NCBI GenBank assembly: GCA_020638905.1
Contig: JACKHP010000001.1
Span: 289,253 to 353,252 of the forward strand
Length of the DNA: 64,000 bases
Direction: 5' to 3'
Source of the DNA: Planctomycetota bacterium
GTDB lineage: Bacteria; Planctomycetota; B15-G4
Part shown: in pieces, positions 24,649-32,831 of the stretch
Layout: each line of letters opens with the position of its first letter
Position numbering within the stretch: position 1 is the first letter of the stretch
Translations under genes and position numbers: made by a program
Notes under the pieces: generated by a model
The model's input: only the letters and a program-made list of their open reading frames with translations
What the model was told of the DNA's origin: nothing
Databases searched by the model: none

Positions 24649-24912
24649 ATGACCAATCAGGACGTACAACCTGCAAGTCTACGTTTCGACGAATCAGAAA
24701 GCTTCGCGGATAATTGTGAATCGTTCCTCGTGCGCCTCGAAGAAGTAGACGCAGAGATGGCCACCATTCTGCGCGGCAATTGGGATGCACTGGTCGCGAT
24801 CGTCCGCGAGGGAGAAAGAGATTCGAAGGCGCGCGGCGAACTCAATGCCAAGGTCGCTTCGGCGCTGGACGCTCTTGTTGCCAAGCCGGCTGAGCCTAAA
24901 GGCGGTGCATGA
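24649..24912 (+). CDS. Small helical protein coupled to the SMC-like ATPase (cassette 2)
   Basis: This 87-residue acidic, mainly helical protein was not recognised (FLVRLEEVDAEMATILRGNW is its most regular part). The ATG lies eight bases beyond the attC R'' box, typical of cassette genes that rely on an external promoter. Its stop overlaps the ATG of the 833-residue ATPase by four bases, so the two are translationally coupled and probably act as one system (inference). Confidence 0.65.
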   Translation: MTNQDVQPASLRFDESESFADNCESFLVRLEEVDAEMATILRGNWDALVAIVREGERDSKARGELNAKVASALDALVAKPAEPKGGA

Positions 24913-27410
24913 TGCCGCGATACTACCTCACACGACTCGCCGTTGAGGGGTTCCGCGGCGTCAATAACGAGAACGATCCCCTCGATATCCGCTTCCGACC
25001 GGATGCCGTCAACTCCGTGTTTGCCGTCAATGGCATCGGAAAAAGTTCCATATTCGAAGCGCTGTGCTACGCAATCCACGGGGCCATCCCAAAGCTCCAG
25101 TTACTTCAGGCGCAGGAACATCCACAGGACTACTATTGCAACCGGTTCCACTCAAAGAACACCGCCTCCATTCTCATGGAGTTCCAGCCGGATGACGGCG
25201 CCGCCCCCGTTGCCGTCCAGGTTGAGCGCGACGAGGTCGGCAACCGAACGGTAACCAGCCCGAGCGGACACGCCGATCCCGAAGGGTTCCTCGCGACGCT
25301 CAAGGAGGCGTTCGCGCTTCTCGATTACAGGACGTTCGCCCGGTTCATCGAGGAATCCCCCTTGGAACGAGGGCGTACGTTTTCAGCTCTGCTGGGCCTC
25401 GCGGAATACTCCGATTGCCGCCAGGCGCTACAGGCAGCCTCGGATTCCCGGGCCCTCAATACGGACCTTGAGATCAAGGTTCTGGCCACGGAGATTGGCG
25501 CTGCGCGAAAAGCGGCGCAGCAGGCACTTGTCACCCTCAGGTCGAGCTACGAGAACGTCACGGGCAAGCCTATGGAAGACATTGGCACGCTTGATGAATG
25601 TGCCGCCGAAGTCTCCACCGCTTTGGGCAACGTGGAACTCCTGAAGCCCCATTTCACCGGCAAGACCTTGAACGAAATCGACTTCCATAAGATGAAGACG
25701 GCGATCAAGACGGCCGAAGGGGGAGAGAAGCGCCGCGAGCTGGAGAAGACCATCGACTCCATCGCGGCCCTTGAAGCGCTCGCCGTGCACGATTTTCGCG
25801 CCATAGCGGCCGATCAACGGAACATCGGTGAGCTGATCGACGAGCGCGATAAATTGCTTGCCTCGACCCGCGGCGACCTTTTCAAGCGCTTGTACGAGTC
25901 CGCCAGGGAAGTGATTACGAAGGGCGTCTGGACGGAGGACGAGAAGTGTCCCTTGTGCGAAAGTGACCTTTCGTCATCGATAAGCGGACACGTGACTGCG
26001 CAATTAGCCCAGTACGCCGGTGCGGCAGACAAGATCACTGAGATCAGGGATACGTGGCTGGCTTCCGCGTGGAAGAAATGCCTTTCGGCCCATGAAGCGG
26101 CGGCGCCGCTGGCCGTGGAGCCGGAAAAGCGGCAATTGTCAGCACTGGATACGAAATTTACGTCTGGCGACATCTCCAAGGACCAGTTGGCCAGCGCAGT
26201 AAAGTGGACTTCAGACCTCACGGGAAAAGTCGCCGGGACTCGCAAGGCCGCCCAGGACCGCAAAGAAGCGCTCGAGAAGGAACTGCCCCAGTCACTTGTC
26301 CAGCTCACGGAGCAGGTTGAGTATGGGCGGCAGTTCAAAGACGCGCTGGAGCTCTACCGGGATAACCGGAAGGATGAAGCCGCGCAGCAGGCGCGCCGCG
26401 ATATCCGTGAGAGATGGAAGACGTTCATTTCAATAGCCACGACGGTCTTCGCCGATGCCGAGGCAGCTTTGTCGAAGGCCAGAATCAAGGGCATAGATGC
26501 GGAGTACAAGTCGATGTTCCGCGAGATCATGCAGGTCGGTGACGTGGTCCCCAACCTGCGCCGCGCGGATGACAGGGAAGATCTTCACGTCCAGCTCAGC
26601 GACTTTCACGGACAGCACAGGTTGTCCGCGCGGGCACTCTTGTCGGAAAGCTACCGCAACGCGCTTGCAATTTCCGTTTTCCTCGCAGCTGCCCTCAAAC
26701 ATTCCGGCGCGCCGCGTTTCGTCGTGCTGGATGACGTGACATCCAGCTTCGATGCCGGGCACCAGTATTTCCTGATGGAGCTGATACGCACGAAACTTCA
26801 GCAGCCGCAGCACGCCAAAGGCCTCCAGTTCATCATCCTGAGCCACGACGGCTTGCTGGAGAAGTATTTCGACCGGCTGGGTGGCGAGACCGGGTGGCAT
26901 CACAACAAGCTTCAAGGTTCGTCGCCGATGGGCGCGATCTTACATCAGGCGCAAGGGGCGGATCGCCTCAAGACGACGATTGCGTCGCTTCTCTCCGCCG
27001 GTCAGGTGTCGCAGGCAGAGCCGCTCATTCGTCAGTACCTGGAGTACAAGCTCCAGCAGATCATTCGCAAGGTCGATATCCCGGTGCCGATCGATTTCGC
27101 GATCAAGGACACGTCCCGCATGGTCCGCAATTGTCTCGACGCCATCACCTCCGCGATCGAACTGCACAAGAAGGCCGGAACGCTCGTGCTCGATGCGCAG
27201 CAGGTTCAGGATACCGACACGTCGCATGTCCCCGCGATTGTCGGTAACTGGGTCAGCCACTATGAGACAGGTTCGGGCAGCAACCTTTCCGCTCCCGCCC
27301 TTGGCGGCGTAATCAGGTCTATCGACGCGCTTGCAGAATGCTTCAGGTACGATGACACGTCCGGCGGCTCTACTGTGCGCAGATGGTACAAGTCGCTTTC
27401 AAAACGGTAG
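24909..27410 (+). CDS. SMC/Rad50-like zinc-hook AAA ATPase, probable defence protein (cassette 2)
   Basis: This 833-residue protein has the split ABC-ATPase layout of SMC/Rad50 proteins: Walker A AVNGIGKSS (about residues 38-46), two helical coiled-coil arms around a zinc-hook CPLC near residues 347-350, signature-like LLSESYRNALAIS (about 575-590) and Walker B FVVLDDVTSSFD (near 606). After the ATPase come about 170 further residues with RQYLE (about 708) and NWVSH (about 779), reminiscent of HEPN or PrrC/RloC-type RNase modules, but this match is tentative. Zinc-hook ATPases of this size occur in RloC- and Lamassu-like anti-phage systems. The gene is cassette-borne, with codon use unlike the chromosome. 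Confidence 0.75.
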   Translation: MMPRYYLTRLAVEGFRGVNNENDPLDIRFRPDAVNSVFAVNGIGKSSIFEALCYAIHGAIPKLQLLQAQEHPQDYYCNRFHSKNTASILMEFQPDDGAAPVAVQVERDEVGNRTVTSPSGHADPEGFLATLKEAFALLDYRTFARFIEESPLERGRTFSALLGLAEYSDCRQALQAASDSRALNTDLEIKVLATEIGAARKAAQQALVTLRSSYENVTGKPMEDIGTLDECAAEVSTALGNVELLKPHFTGKTLNEIDFHKMKTAIKTAEGGEKRRELEKTIDSIAALEALAVHDFRAIAADQRNIGELIDERDKLLASTRGDLFKRLYESAREVITKGVWTEDEKCPLCESDLSSSISGHVTAQLAQYAGAADKITEIRDTWLASAWKKCLSAHEAAAPLAVEPEKRQLSALDTKFTSGDISKDQLASAVKWTSDLTGKVAGTRKAAQDRKEALEKELPQSLVQLTEQVEYGRQFKDALELYRDNRKDEAAQQARRDIRERWKTFISIATTVFADAEAALSKARIKGIDAEYKSMFREIMQVGDVVPNLRRADDREDLHVQLSDFHGQHRLSARALLSESYRNALAISVFLAAALKHSGAPRFVVLDDVTSSFDAGHQYFLMELIRTKLQQPQHAKGLQFIILSHDGLLEKYFDRLGGETGWHHNKLQGSSPMGAILHQAQGADRLKTTIASLLSAGQVSQAEPLIRQYLEYKLQQIIRKVDIPVPIDFAIKDTSRMVRNCLDAITSAIELHKKAGTLVLDAQQVQDTDTSHVPAIVGNWVSHYETGSGSNLSAPALGGVIRSIDALAECFRYDDTSGGSTVRRWYKSLSKR

Positions 27411-27440
27411 CTGTTCCACGCAGATGATGAGGGGACACAA

Positions 27441-27500
27441 GCCTAACAACAGCATGCAGCGGCCGGCGCTGCGCGCCGCCGCTGATGCTGAGCGTTAGCG
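27441..27500 (+). repeat. attC site, 60 nt (end of cassette 2)
   Basis: R' is GCCTAAC and R'' is GTTAGCG. The left arm CAGCATGCAGCGGC pairs with GCCGCTGATGCTG on the right, leaving a single extrahelical G, followed by a GC-rich apical stem. The unpaired spacer next to the core boxes (AA opposite GC) is also as expected. This is the clearest attC fold in the window. Confidence 0.85.
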
Positions 27501-27519
27501 GGGCAGGGAGGGCGAGACC

Positions 27520-28143
27520 ATGAAGGGCCAGAAGCGTACGAGCAATAGGGCCACAGATGGCTGGCACGACCCGGATCCGTTCACGATCGTTGTGGGTACG
27601 ATCGGCGCGCTAGGTGGTGTTGCGGCTGTTGCTGCAGCGGCAGGGCAGTTGGGTGAGTCGCGCAGACGGAAGCGGAGTCGCAGGGTATATGACCAATTGA
27701 GTGGTCTGCTCACCGACATCGAGATGCTCACTCACGAACTTGATGCGACACATCGTAAGCTAGAGGCCATACTTGGTTCAGCAAGGCGGTCGGCAAACGA
27801 CGTCGCAGATCGACACCACAGGGCGGAGTTCGGCGGATACAGTCCTGAGTTTCGATTGCCCGACCTCCGTCGCTTCGAATACCTTACCCGAGACGCTGGG
27901 CGGGTTTGCGGTGAGCTTCAACACAAGAGCTGTCGGCTAATCCGCAAGCTCACCCAGGCCGAAGTCGGTTTTGGCGAGGGGCCTTATCGCTTGCTCACAC
28001 AATTGAGGCGCGAGCTCAACGCTCTCCTTGAACATCGCGAGTCATACGACGAGGCGGTGTCTCGATTGTATCGTGCCATCGAGCTGGGCCGGCGAGCGAT
28101 CAGAGCAATTAAGGATGATCTGTTTGGGGCCGATCTTCGATGA
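27520..28143 (+). CDS. Membrane-anchored helical protein of unknown function (cassette 3)
   Basis: This 207-residue protein was not recognised. A hydrophobic helix at about residues 22-45 (FTIVVGTIGALGGVAAVAAA) is followed by a basic patch RRRKRSRR and a long, mostly helical cytoplasmic part with heptad-like spacing. It starts 20 bases after the attC at 27441-27500, preceded by GGGAGGGCGAG. No clear attC follows it; CGCTAGC at 28169 differs by one base from the expected R' box CGCTAAC, so the array may be decayed on this side. Confidence 0.6.
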   Translation: MKGQKRTSNRATDGWHDPDPFTIVVGTIGALGGVAAVAAAAGQLGESRRRKRSRRVYDQLSGLLTDIEMLTHELDATHRKLEAILGSARRSANDVADRHHRAEFGGYSPEFRLPDLRRFEYLTRDAGRVCGELQHKSCRLIRKLTQAEVGFGEGPYRLLTQLRRELNALLEHRESYDEAVSRLYRAIELGRRAIRAIKDDLFGADLR

Positions 28144-28495
28144 TGCTCAGATGCAAGATCGAAGGGCCCGCTAGCACGTGTAAGGCACCGCGTTGTCAAG
28201 GGCGGATCTCCTCTGGCCACGACTGAGTGACGTGGATGATGTCGAGAGTACGTGAGTGTCCAGCCGTGCCTGTCTCGGGTTGCCTTGTCGGTGCGGAGCG
28301 TCGCCCTGCACCAAAAACGTGTCGAGGATCGACCACCAGGCCTCGTTGGAGTGCGGCCGGTGGCGCTGTCGCAATCGACAAGCCATCCGTTGCAGGGTGG
28401 ACTACGGGCTGCGAGCGCCCCGGCAGCTGATCGAGAACCGGATGACGCCCGACCGTCACGTGAGTAGACTCACCGCTCCTCCGGAGCGCCCCGCG
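28144..28495. other. Non-coding stretch at the right edge of the island
   Basis: No gene is supported. Just after 28143 an inverted repeat CTTCGAT-16 nt-ATCGAAG (about 28135-28164) could be a terminator or an attC relic. The rest resembles decayed coding DNA; a 71-codon minus-strand frame (28171-28386) is open but was not recognised. Confidence 0.4.
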
Positions 28496-29149
28496 ATGGA
28501 CGCCGACCCGCACCCTCTCGCCACCCCTCGCTCCACCGACCCCGCGCCCGCGCACGCCGGCCCCTTCGCGACCCTCGAACTTCCCGCGCCGTCGGCCCCG
28601 CTGCCGGCACACTTCATGAAGCGCTGGGGGTCCCTCTCGCTCGCGATGCAGGGGGACGAGTTCGATCGCTTCGTCCCCACGCTGCAGCGCCGGGCGGACG
28701 AGATCGACGCGGGGCTCGTGCGCGCGCTGCTGGGCGAGGTCAACTGGCGGCCGCGGCTCGTCGGGGCGTACCTGGCGGCGGTGAAGGGGCTGTGCGAGGT
28801 CGACGAGCTCGTCGCGCGGCTGCTGCTGCGCAGCGACCTGTGCTTCGCGGGGAAGGGCTACTGCCTCGCGCTGGCGTGCTTCGACACCGAGGTCGCGCGA
28901 AAAGCGCTCGACGACTACCTCGGCCACTACCTGTCCCGGCCCGACCTGCACTTCGACCAGGGCGACGCGATGGCCGCGCTCGGCCACCTCGACGCGCGGC
29001 ACGGGACGCACGCGCGCGACGCGCACCTGCCGGCGTGGGAGGCGTTCGTGGCCGACAAGCCGCGCTGGCGGCTGCGGCGCTTCGACGAGCAGCTCGCGGC
29101 GCGCCTGGCCGCGGTCGAGCGCGCCCGCGGCGCGACGTCCGAGGTCTGA
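28496..29149 (+). CDS. DUF6000 family protein
   Basis: This is a 217-residue soluble protein. The segments LGEVNWRPRLVGAYLAAVKG, AGKGYCLALACF, YLGHYLSRPDLHFDQGDAMA and LGHLDARHGT match, as far as I recall, the conserved core of the DUF6000 family, for which no biochemical function is known. The first 35 residues are Pro/Ala-rich and probably disordered. The start is the ATG preceded by CCGGAG; in-frame upstream codons are not supported. Codon use returns to the chromosomal pattern here, marking the end of the island. Confidence 0.65.
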   Translation: MDADPHPLATPRSTDPAPAHAGPFATLELPAPSAPLPAHFMKRWGSLSLAMQGDEFDRFVPTLQRRADEIDAGLVRALLGEVNWRPRLVGAYLAAVKGLCEVDELVARLLLRSDLCFAGKGYCLALACFDTEVARKALDDYLGHYLSRPDLHFDQGDAMAALGHLDARHGTHARDAHLPAWEAFVADKPRWRLRRFDEQLAARLAAVERARGATSEV

Positions 29150-29165
29150 CGACGGCCCTCGCCGA

Positions 29166-31295
29166 CTAGCGCACCACGAGCGGATCGGCCTCCACCGCGG
29201 CCTTCTCGGCGGCCGGCTTCAACTGGACGCGCGTGCACTCGTACTGCACGAGGCCGCCCGCGCGGCGCTCGCTCCAGCTCACGGCGTCGTCGAGGAAGTC
29301 GACGCTCTCGAGCACGCCGGTGACGCGTCCCAGCAGGTCGCCGAGCGAGTCGACGGTCCAGGCGTACTCGCCTTCGCCGACGGCGCTGCGCAGCGCCGGC
29401 AGCAGGAAGCCCTGCAGGCTCACGAAGCCGCGCACGCCCTCGGCGATGCTGCGTCCCCAGGGCGACAGGCTCGCGCCGGTGAGGTCGTCGCGTCCGAGCA
29501 GGTCGGCGGCCAGGGGACGTTCGTCGAGCCCGGGCTCCATGTACGCGGCGGCGGCGAGGCAGCTGTCGAGCGCGTTCTGCGACGTGGTGAGCACGAAGCT
29601 GTCGCCGAGCACGCCGTACGAGAGCGGCGGGACGGCGAACGGCAGCCCGCTCAGCTCGAGCGTGTGCAGCGACGCGTAGAGTCCCCCGCCTTCTCTGAGT
29701 TGCAGGTCGGGGACGAAGGGCGACTCGATCTGGGTCAGCGTCTCGTGCAGGTCGGCCAGCAGCGGCGGGACGAGCACCTGGTACACGGCTTCGAGCCGCG
29801 CGAGGCACTTGCGCACGCCGGACGGGTCGGCCAGCTTCCAGAGCGTCACGCTGTCGGTGGCGCCGGGCATCGCGTTCTTCGCGCGCGAGGGCATCGTCAC
29901 GTTGAGGTGCTGGCTGCCGACCCACGAGAGCACGTCGCGCTCGAGCGAGAAGTCGGCGGCCGCGCCGAGAACGCGGCAGGCCATGAACACGGGACCGGCC
30001 CAGTCGTAGCGGTCTTCGGCCGCGCCGATCATCGCGCGGTAGATCGGCAGCACGTCGACGTCGCCGCGCATCTCGAACGAGACCGCGTCGGCCGGGACGT
30101 AGTCGAGCAGCTCAGGTGCGGCGGCCTTGGCGAGTCCGGCCTGGTACCACGGGTTCGCGCGGGTCGCCTCGGGATCGAAGCGCGTCACGGTCTCGAGCAC
30201 GACCTCGTCGTCGACGCAGCGCGCCGTGGTGGCCACGGTCTCGATGTGCCGGTAGAGCTCCAGCGCGTCGTTGAGCGTCGACTGCCAGAAGCCGCTCGCG
30301 AAGGCGCGCCGCTGGACGAGCGCGACGACGTCTTCGACGGTGTCGACCTGGCGCTTCACGTCGACGTACTTCAGCGCGCTGACGTCCTCGGGGAGCGGGG
30401 CCACGGCGAGCTGGAAGCGCCGCGTGGCGAGCAGGCGCGGGGCCGTGCCGCCGCGCAGCAGCGCGAGGGCCTGGCCGAAGTAGCGCTCGCCCAGTCCCAT
30501 GAGCAGCGTGTCGTCGCAGACCGCGAACTGCAGCACGGTCGTCTCGTCGTCGAGCGGGACGCGCACGGCGTAGCGCGTCGCCCGGGCCAGTCCGTCGGCG
30601 CCCAGGTCGTCGATGTCGAGCCGCGCGTGGATCGGCGAGGCCGCGGTGAGCGCGCCGAAGACCATCGCCAGCGAACGCTCGGCGTCGGCGGCCCCGTCGG
30701 CCCCCGGACGGCACGCGAGCAGCATCGCCGGCATGCCCTCGGCGCCGAACGCCGCGCCCGTCGACTCGGCGTACACGAACTCGTGCCCGAGCAGCTCGTC
30801 CCACGGGATCGCGCCGCCGAAGGTCGAGAACAGGTTGCGGTAGCCGCGCAGCTCGGTGACCAGCTCGGGCGGCGCGCCCGCCTTGTCGAGCGTGTCGAAC
30901 ACGAACCCGCAGAAGTGCGCGTCGCAGAACGCCTGCGCGACCCGCGCGAGGTGCCCGTCGGCCAGCGCCGAGCGCGCGTCCGAGATCTTCTGGAAGGCCG
31001 AGCTCGTGTCCTCGGGCACGACGTCGAGCAGCCCGCGCGACGTCCACGGGATCGGCGCGGGCAGCGTCACGGCCTGCGCGCCCGACGCGTCCTGCGCGGC
31101 GCCCTGGTCGCCGCCGACGCTCGCGGACACGCCGACCGCATTCACCGAGGCCGTCGAGGTCGTGTCGACGAGCGTCCCGTCGACCGGGGACGCCGGCGCC
31201 ACGGCGATCGCGAAGGCGGGTTCGATGGCCACGGACGCCGGATCGCCGGCCTGGGCCAGCGCGAACAGCGAGACGAGCAGCGGGACGGCGAGCAT
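29166..31295 (-). CDS. Secreted protein of unknown function
   Basis: This 709-residue protein was not recognised. A signal peptide is clear (MLAVPLLVSLFALAQAG), and the ATG is preceded by GGAGG at good spacing. The mature part mixes helices and strands with no repeat; segments such as VLQFAVCDDTLLMGLGERY and YVPADAVSFEMRG recall the layout of planctomycete DUF3352-type extracellular proteins, but this is only an impression. It converges with the DUF6000 gene and lies downstream of the beta-helix gene on the same strand. Confidence 0.65.
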   Translation of the reverse strand: MLAVPLLVSLFALAQAGDPASVAIEPAFAIAVAPASPVDGTLVDTTSTASVNAVGVSASVGGDQGAAQDASGAQAVTLPAPIPWTSRGLLDVVPEDTSSAFQKISDARSALADGHLARVAQAFCDAHFCGFVFDTLDKAGAPPELVTELRGYRNLFSTFGGAIPWDELLGHEFVYAESTGAAFGAEGMPAMLLACRPGADGAADAERSLAMVFGALTAASPIHARLDIDDLGADGLARATRYAVRVPLDDETTVLQFAVCDDTLLMGLGERYFGQALALLRGGTAPRLLATRRFQLAVAPLPEDVSALKYVDVKRQVDTVEDVVALVQRRAFASGFWQSTLNDALELYRHIETVATTARCVDDEVVLETVTRFDPEATRANPWYQAGLAKAAAPELLDYVPADAVSFEMRGDVDVLPIYRAMIGAAEDRYDWAGPVFMACRVLGAAADFSLERDVLSWVGSQHLNVTMPSRAKNAMPGATDSVTLWKLADPSGVRKCLARLEAVYQVLVPPLLADLHETLTQIESPFVPDLQLREGGGLYASLHTLELSGLPFAVPPLSYGVLGDSFVLTTSQNALDSCLAAAAYMEPGLDERPLAADLLGRDDLTGASLSPWGRSIAEGVRGFVSLQGFLLPALRSAVGEGEYAWTVDSLGDLLGRVTGVLESVDFLDDAVSWSERRAGGLVQYECTRVQLKPAAEKAAVEADPLVVR

Positions 31296-31414
31296 GGTGG
31301 TGCCTCCAGTTCGGGACGACGGGACCTCCATCGTGCCTTCCGCGGGCCGCGCGCGATGACCTTTCATCGTCTCGTCACGGAACGCGGCCGCGGGAGCCGC
31401 CTCCACGATACGCC

Positions 31415-32701
31415 TCAGAACCCGCCGGCGAGGATCGTGAGCGCGCTCGGCCCGCTCAGCAGCGTCGCGTGGCCGGTGTCCTTCAGGAAGCACTGGCCGT
31501 AGAGCGTGGCCGCCTCGAGACCGAAGCTGGTCACGTCCCAGGCGACGAAGGGCACCTCGAAGACGCCGTCGGGCGCAGTGACCGTGACCACCAGCGGACC
31601 CTGCGGCGGGAAGCCGAGCGCGAACACGCCCTCCTTGAAGGGCAGCGGCAGGTAGCCGGGGGCGAGCGCGAAGAAGAGTCCGAACGTGTCGCCCTGCTGG
31701 CCCTCGTAGCGGATCGTCGTGAGCTGGTTCTCGCGCGTGGGCGACGCGACGACGAGCGCGCGGGGCGCGTGCGGGAGGTCGGCCACGGTGTCGCCCGGTG
31801 CGATCGACGTGTCGCTGCCCGGGGACGCGTTGCCACCGCCGACGATCGATCCGCCCGCGCCGGCGACGAACAGGCATTGCTGCTGGAACAGCAGGACGCT
31901 CCCGTCGAGGACGAGTCCGTCGCCGCCGTCGCAGGAGTCGGCCAGGGCCGGGCTGCAATGATCTCCACCCGCTCCGCCCTGCACGGTCACGCCCGACAGC
32001 AGCAGGTGCGCCGCGTGGGCGACGAGGCCGGCTCCGCCGGGGGCGCCCTCGTCCTCGGGCGTCGACCCGTCGGTGCCGCCCGTGCCGCCGGTGACGGTGC
32101 AGTCGGACAGGGTCATGTCGGCGCCGTCGACCGTGAGGCCGGGGCCGCCCGGCATGGCCGTGGGCGGGTGCGAGAACGGAGGACCCGAGTCGGATCCATC
32201 GCCGCCCCTCACCGTGCAGCGCACGAGGGTCACGCCCGCGCAGCCGTCGGCCGCGACACCCGGCAGGCCCTCGGTGCCGAAGAACACGGAGAGTCCGTCG
32301 GCACCGCGCAGGACGCAGTCCTCGACGAACAGCAGACCCGCGTCGTCGTGGCAGGACAGCGCCGGGTCGTTGGCGATGGGCATGAGGGCGAGGTTGCGCA
32401 GCGTCACGCTCTGGTCGGCGGCGAGGTGGCTCACCTCGAGCGAGCCAGCGATCGGCACGGGCTGCGTGTCGTCGCCCACGATCACGAGCGACTTGCCGTC
32501 GATCACCGCGAGCGTGTCGAGGGATTGGGAGGCGGGGCGCACGAGCAGCGTGTCGCCGTCGGACGCCGCCGCCACGGCCAGGCTGAAGGCGTTGAAGCCG
32601 TCGACGTCGAAGTCGACCACGATCACGTCGGCACGGAGCGGCGTCGCGCACGCCAGCAGCGCGGCCAGGACGAGGAACCGGACCGTCGTCGGAGGGGTCA
32701 T
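31415..32701 (-). CDS. Secreted right-handed beta-helix-like protein
   Basis: This 428-residue protein has a signal peptide (FLVLAALLACATPLRA). The middle part (about residues 40-290) has short repeating turns with V-x-L-x-x-C-x-V periodicity (VTLVRCTVRGGDG, MTLSDCTVTGGTGG, LLLSGVTVQGGAGG), the pattern of a parallel beta-helix of the pectate-lyase/NosD kind. The C-terminus is a separate beta-rich module. The substrate is unknown; adhesion or polysaccharide binding is plausible. A stub similar to its last ten codons lies upstream at 32789-32821. Confidence 0.7.
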   Translation of the reverse strand: MTPPTTVRFLVLAALLACATPLRADVIVVDFDVDGFNAFSLAVAAASDGDTLLVRPASQSLDTLAVIDGKSLVIVGDDTQPVPIAGSLEVSHLAADQSVTLRNLALMPIANDPALSCHDDAGLLFVEDCVLRGADGLSVFFGTEGLPGVAADGCAGVTLVRCTVRGGDGSDSGPPFSHPPTAMPGGPGLTVDGADMTLSDCTVTGGTGGTDGSTPEDEGAPGGAGLVAHAAHLLLSGVTVQGGAGGDHCSPALADSCDGGDGLVLDGSVLLFQQQCLFVAGAGGSIVGGGNASPGSDTSIAPGDTVADLPHAPRALVVASPTRENQLTTIRYEGQQGDTFGLFFALAPGYLPLPFKEGVFALGFPPQGPLVVTVTAPDGVFEVPFVAWDVTSFGLEAATLYGQCFLKDTGHATLLSGPSALTILAGGF

Positions 32702-32788
32702 CGTCGTCTCCCTGAGGCGATCTCGCGCCCCTCCCGAGGATAGTGCATCCGTGCGGATCGTGGGGGAGACGCTGCACGCTCCGCGCCG

Positions 32789-32821
32789 TCAGGACCCGCC
32801 GGCGAGGCTCGTGAGCGCGAC
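32789..32821 (-). pseudogene. 3' remnant of a paralogue of the beta-helix gene
   Basis: Positions 32789-32819 match the 3' end of the neighbouring beta-helix gene (31415-31445) at all but two of 31 positions, including the stop codon. They encode ALTSLAGGS versus ALTILAGGF. Nothing upstream continues the similarity, so a tandem paralogue was probably lost down to its last codons. Confidence 0.5.
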
Positions 32822-32831
32822 GTTCGGGGTC

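Noticed and set aside
28171..28386. 71-codon minus-strand frame at the island edge
   Set aside because: No homology recognised and no start signal; the region looks decayed.
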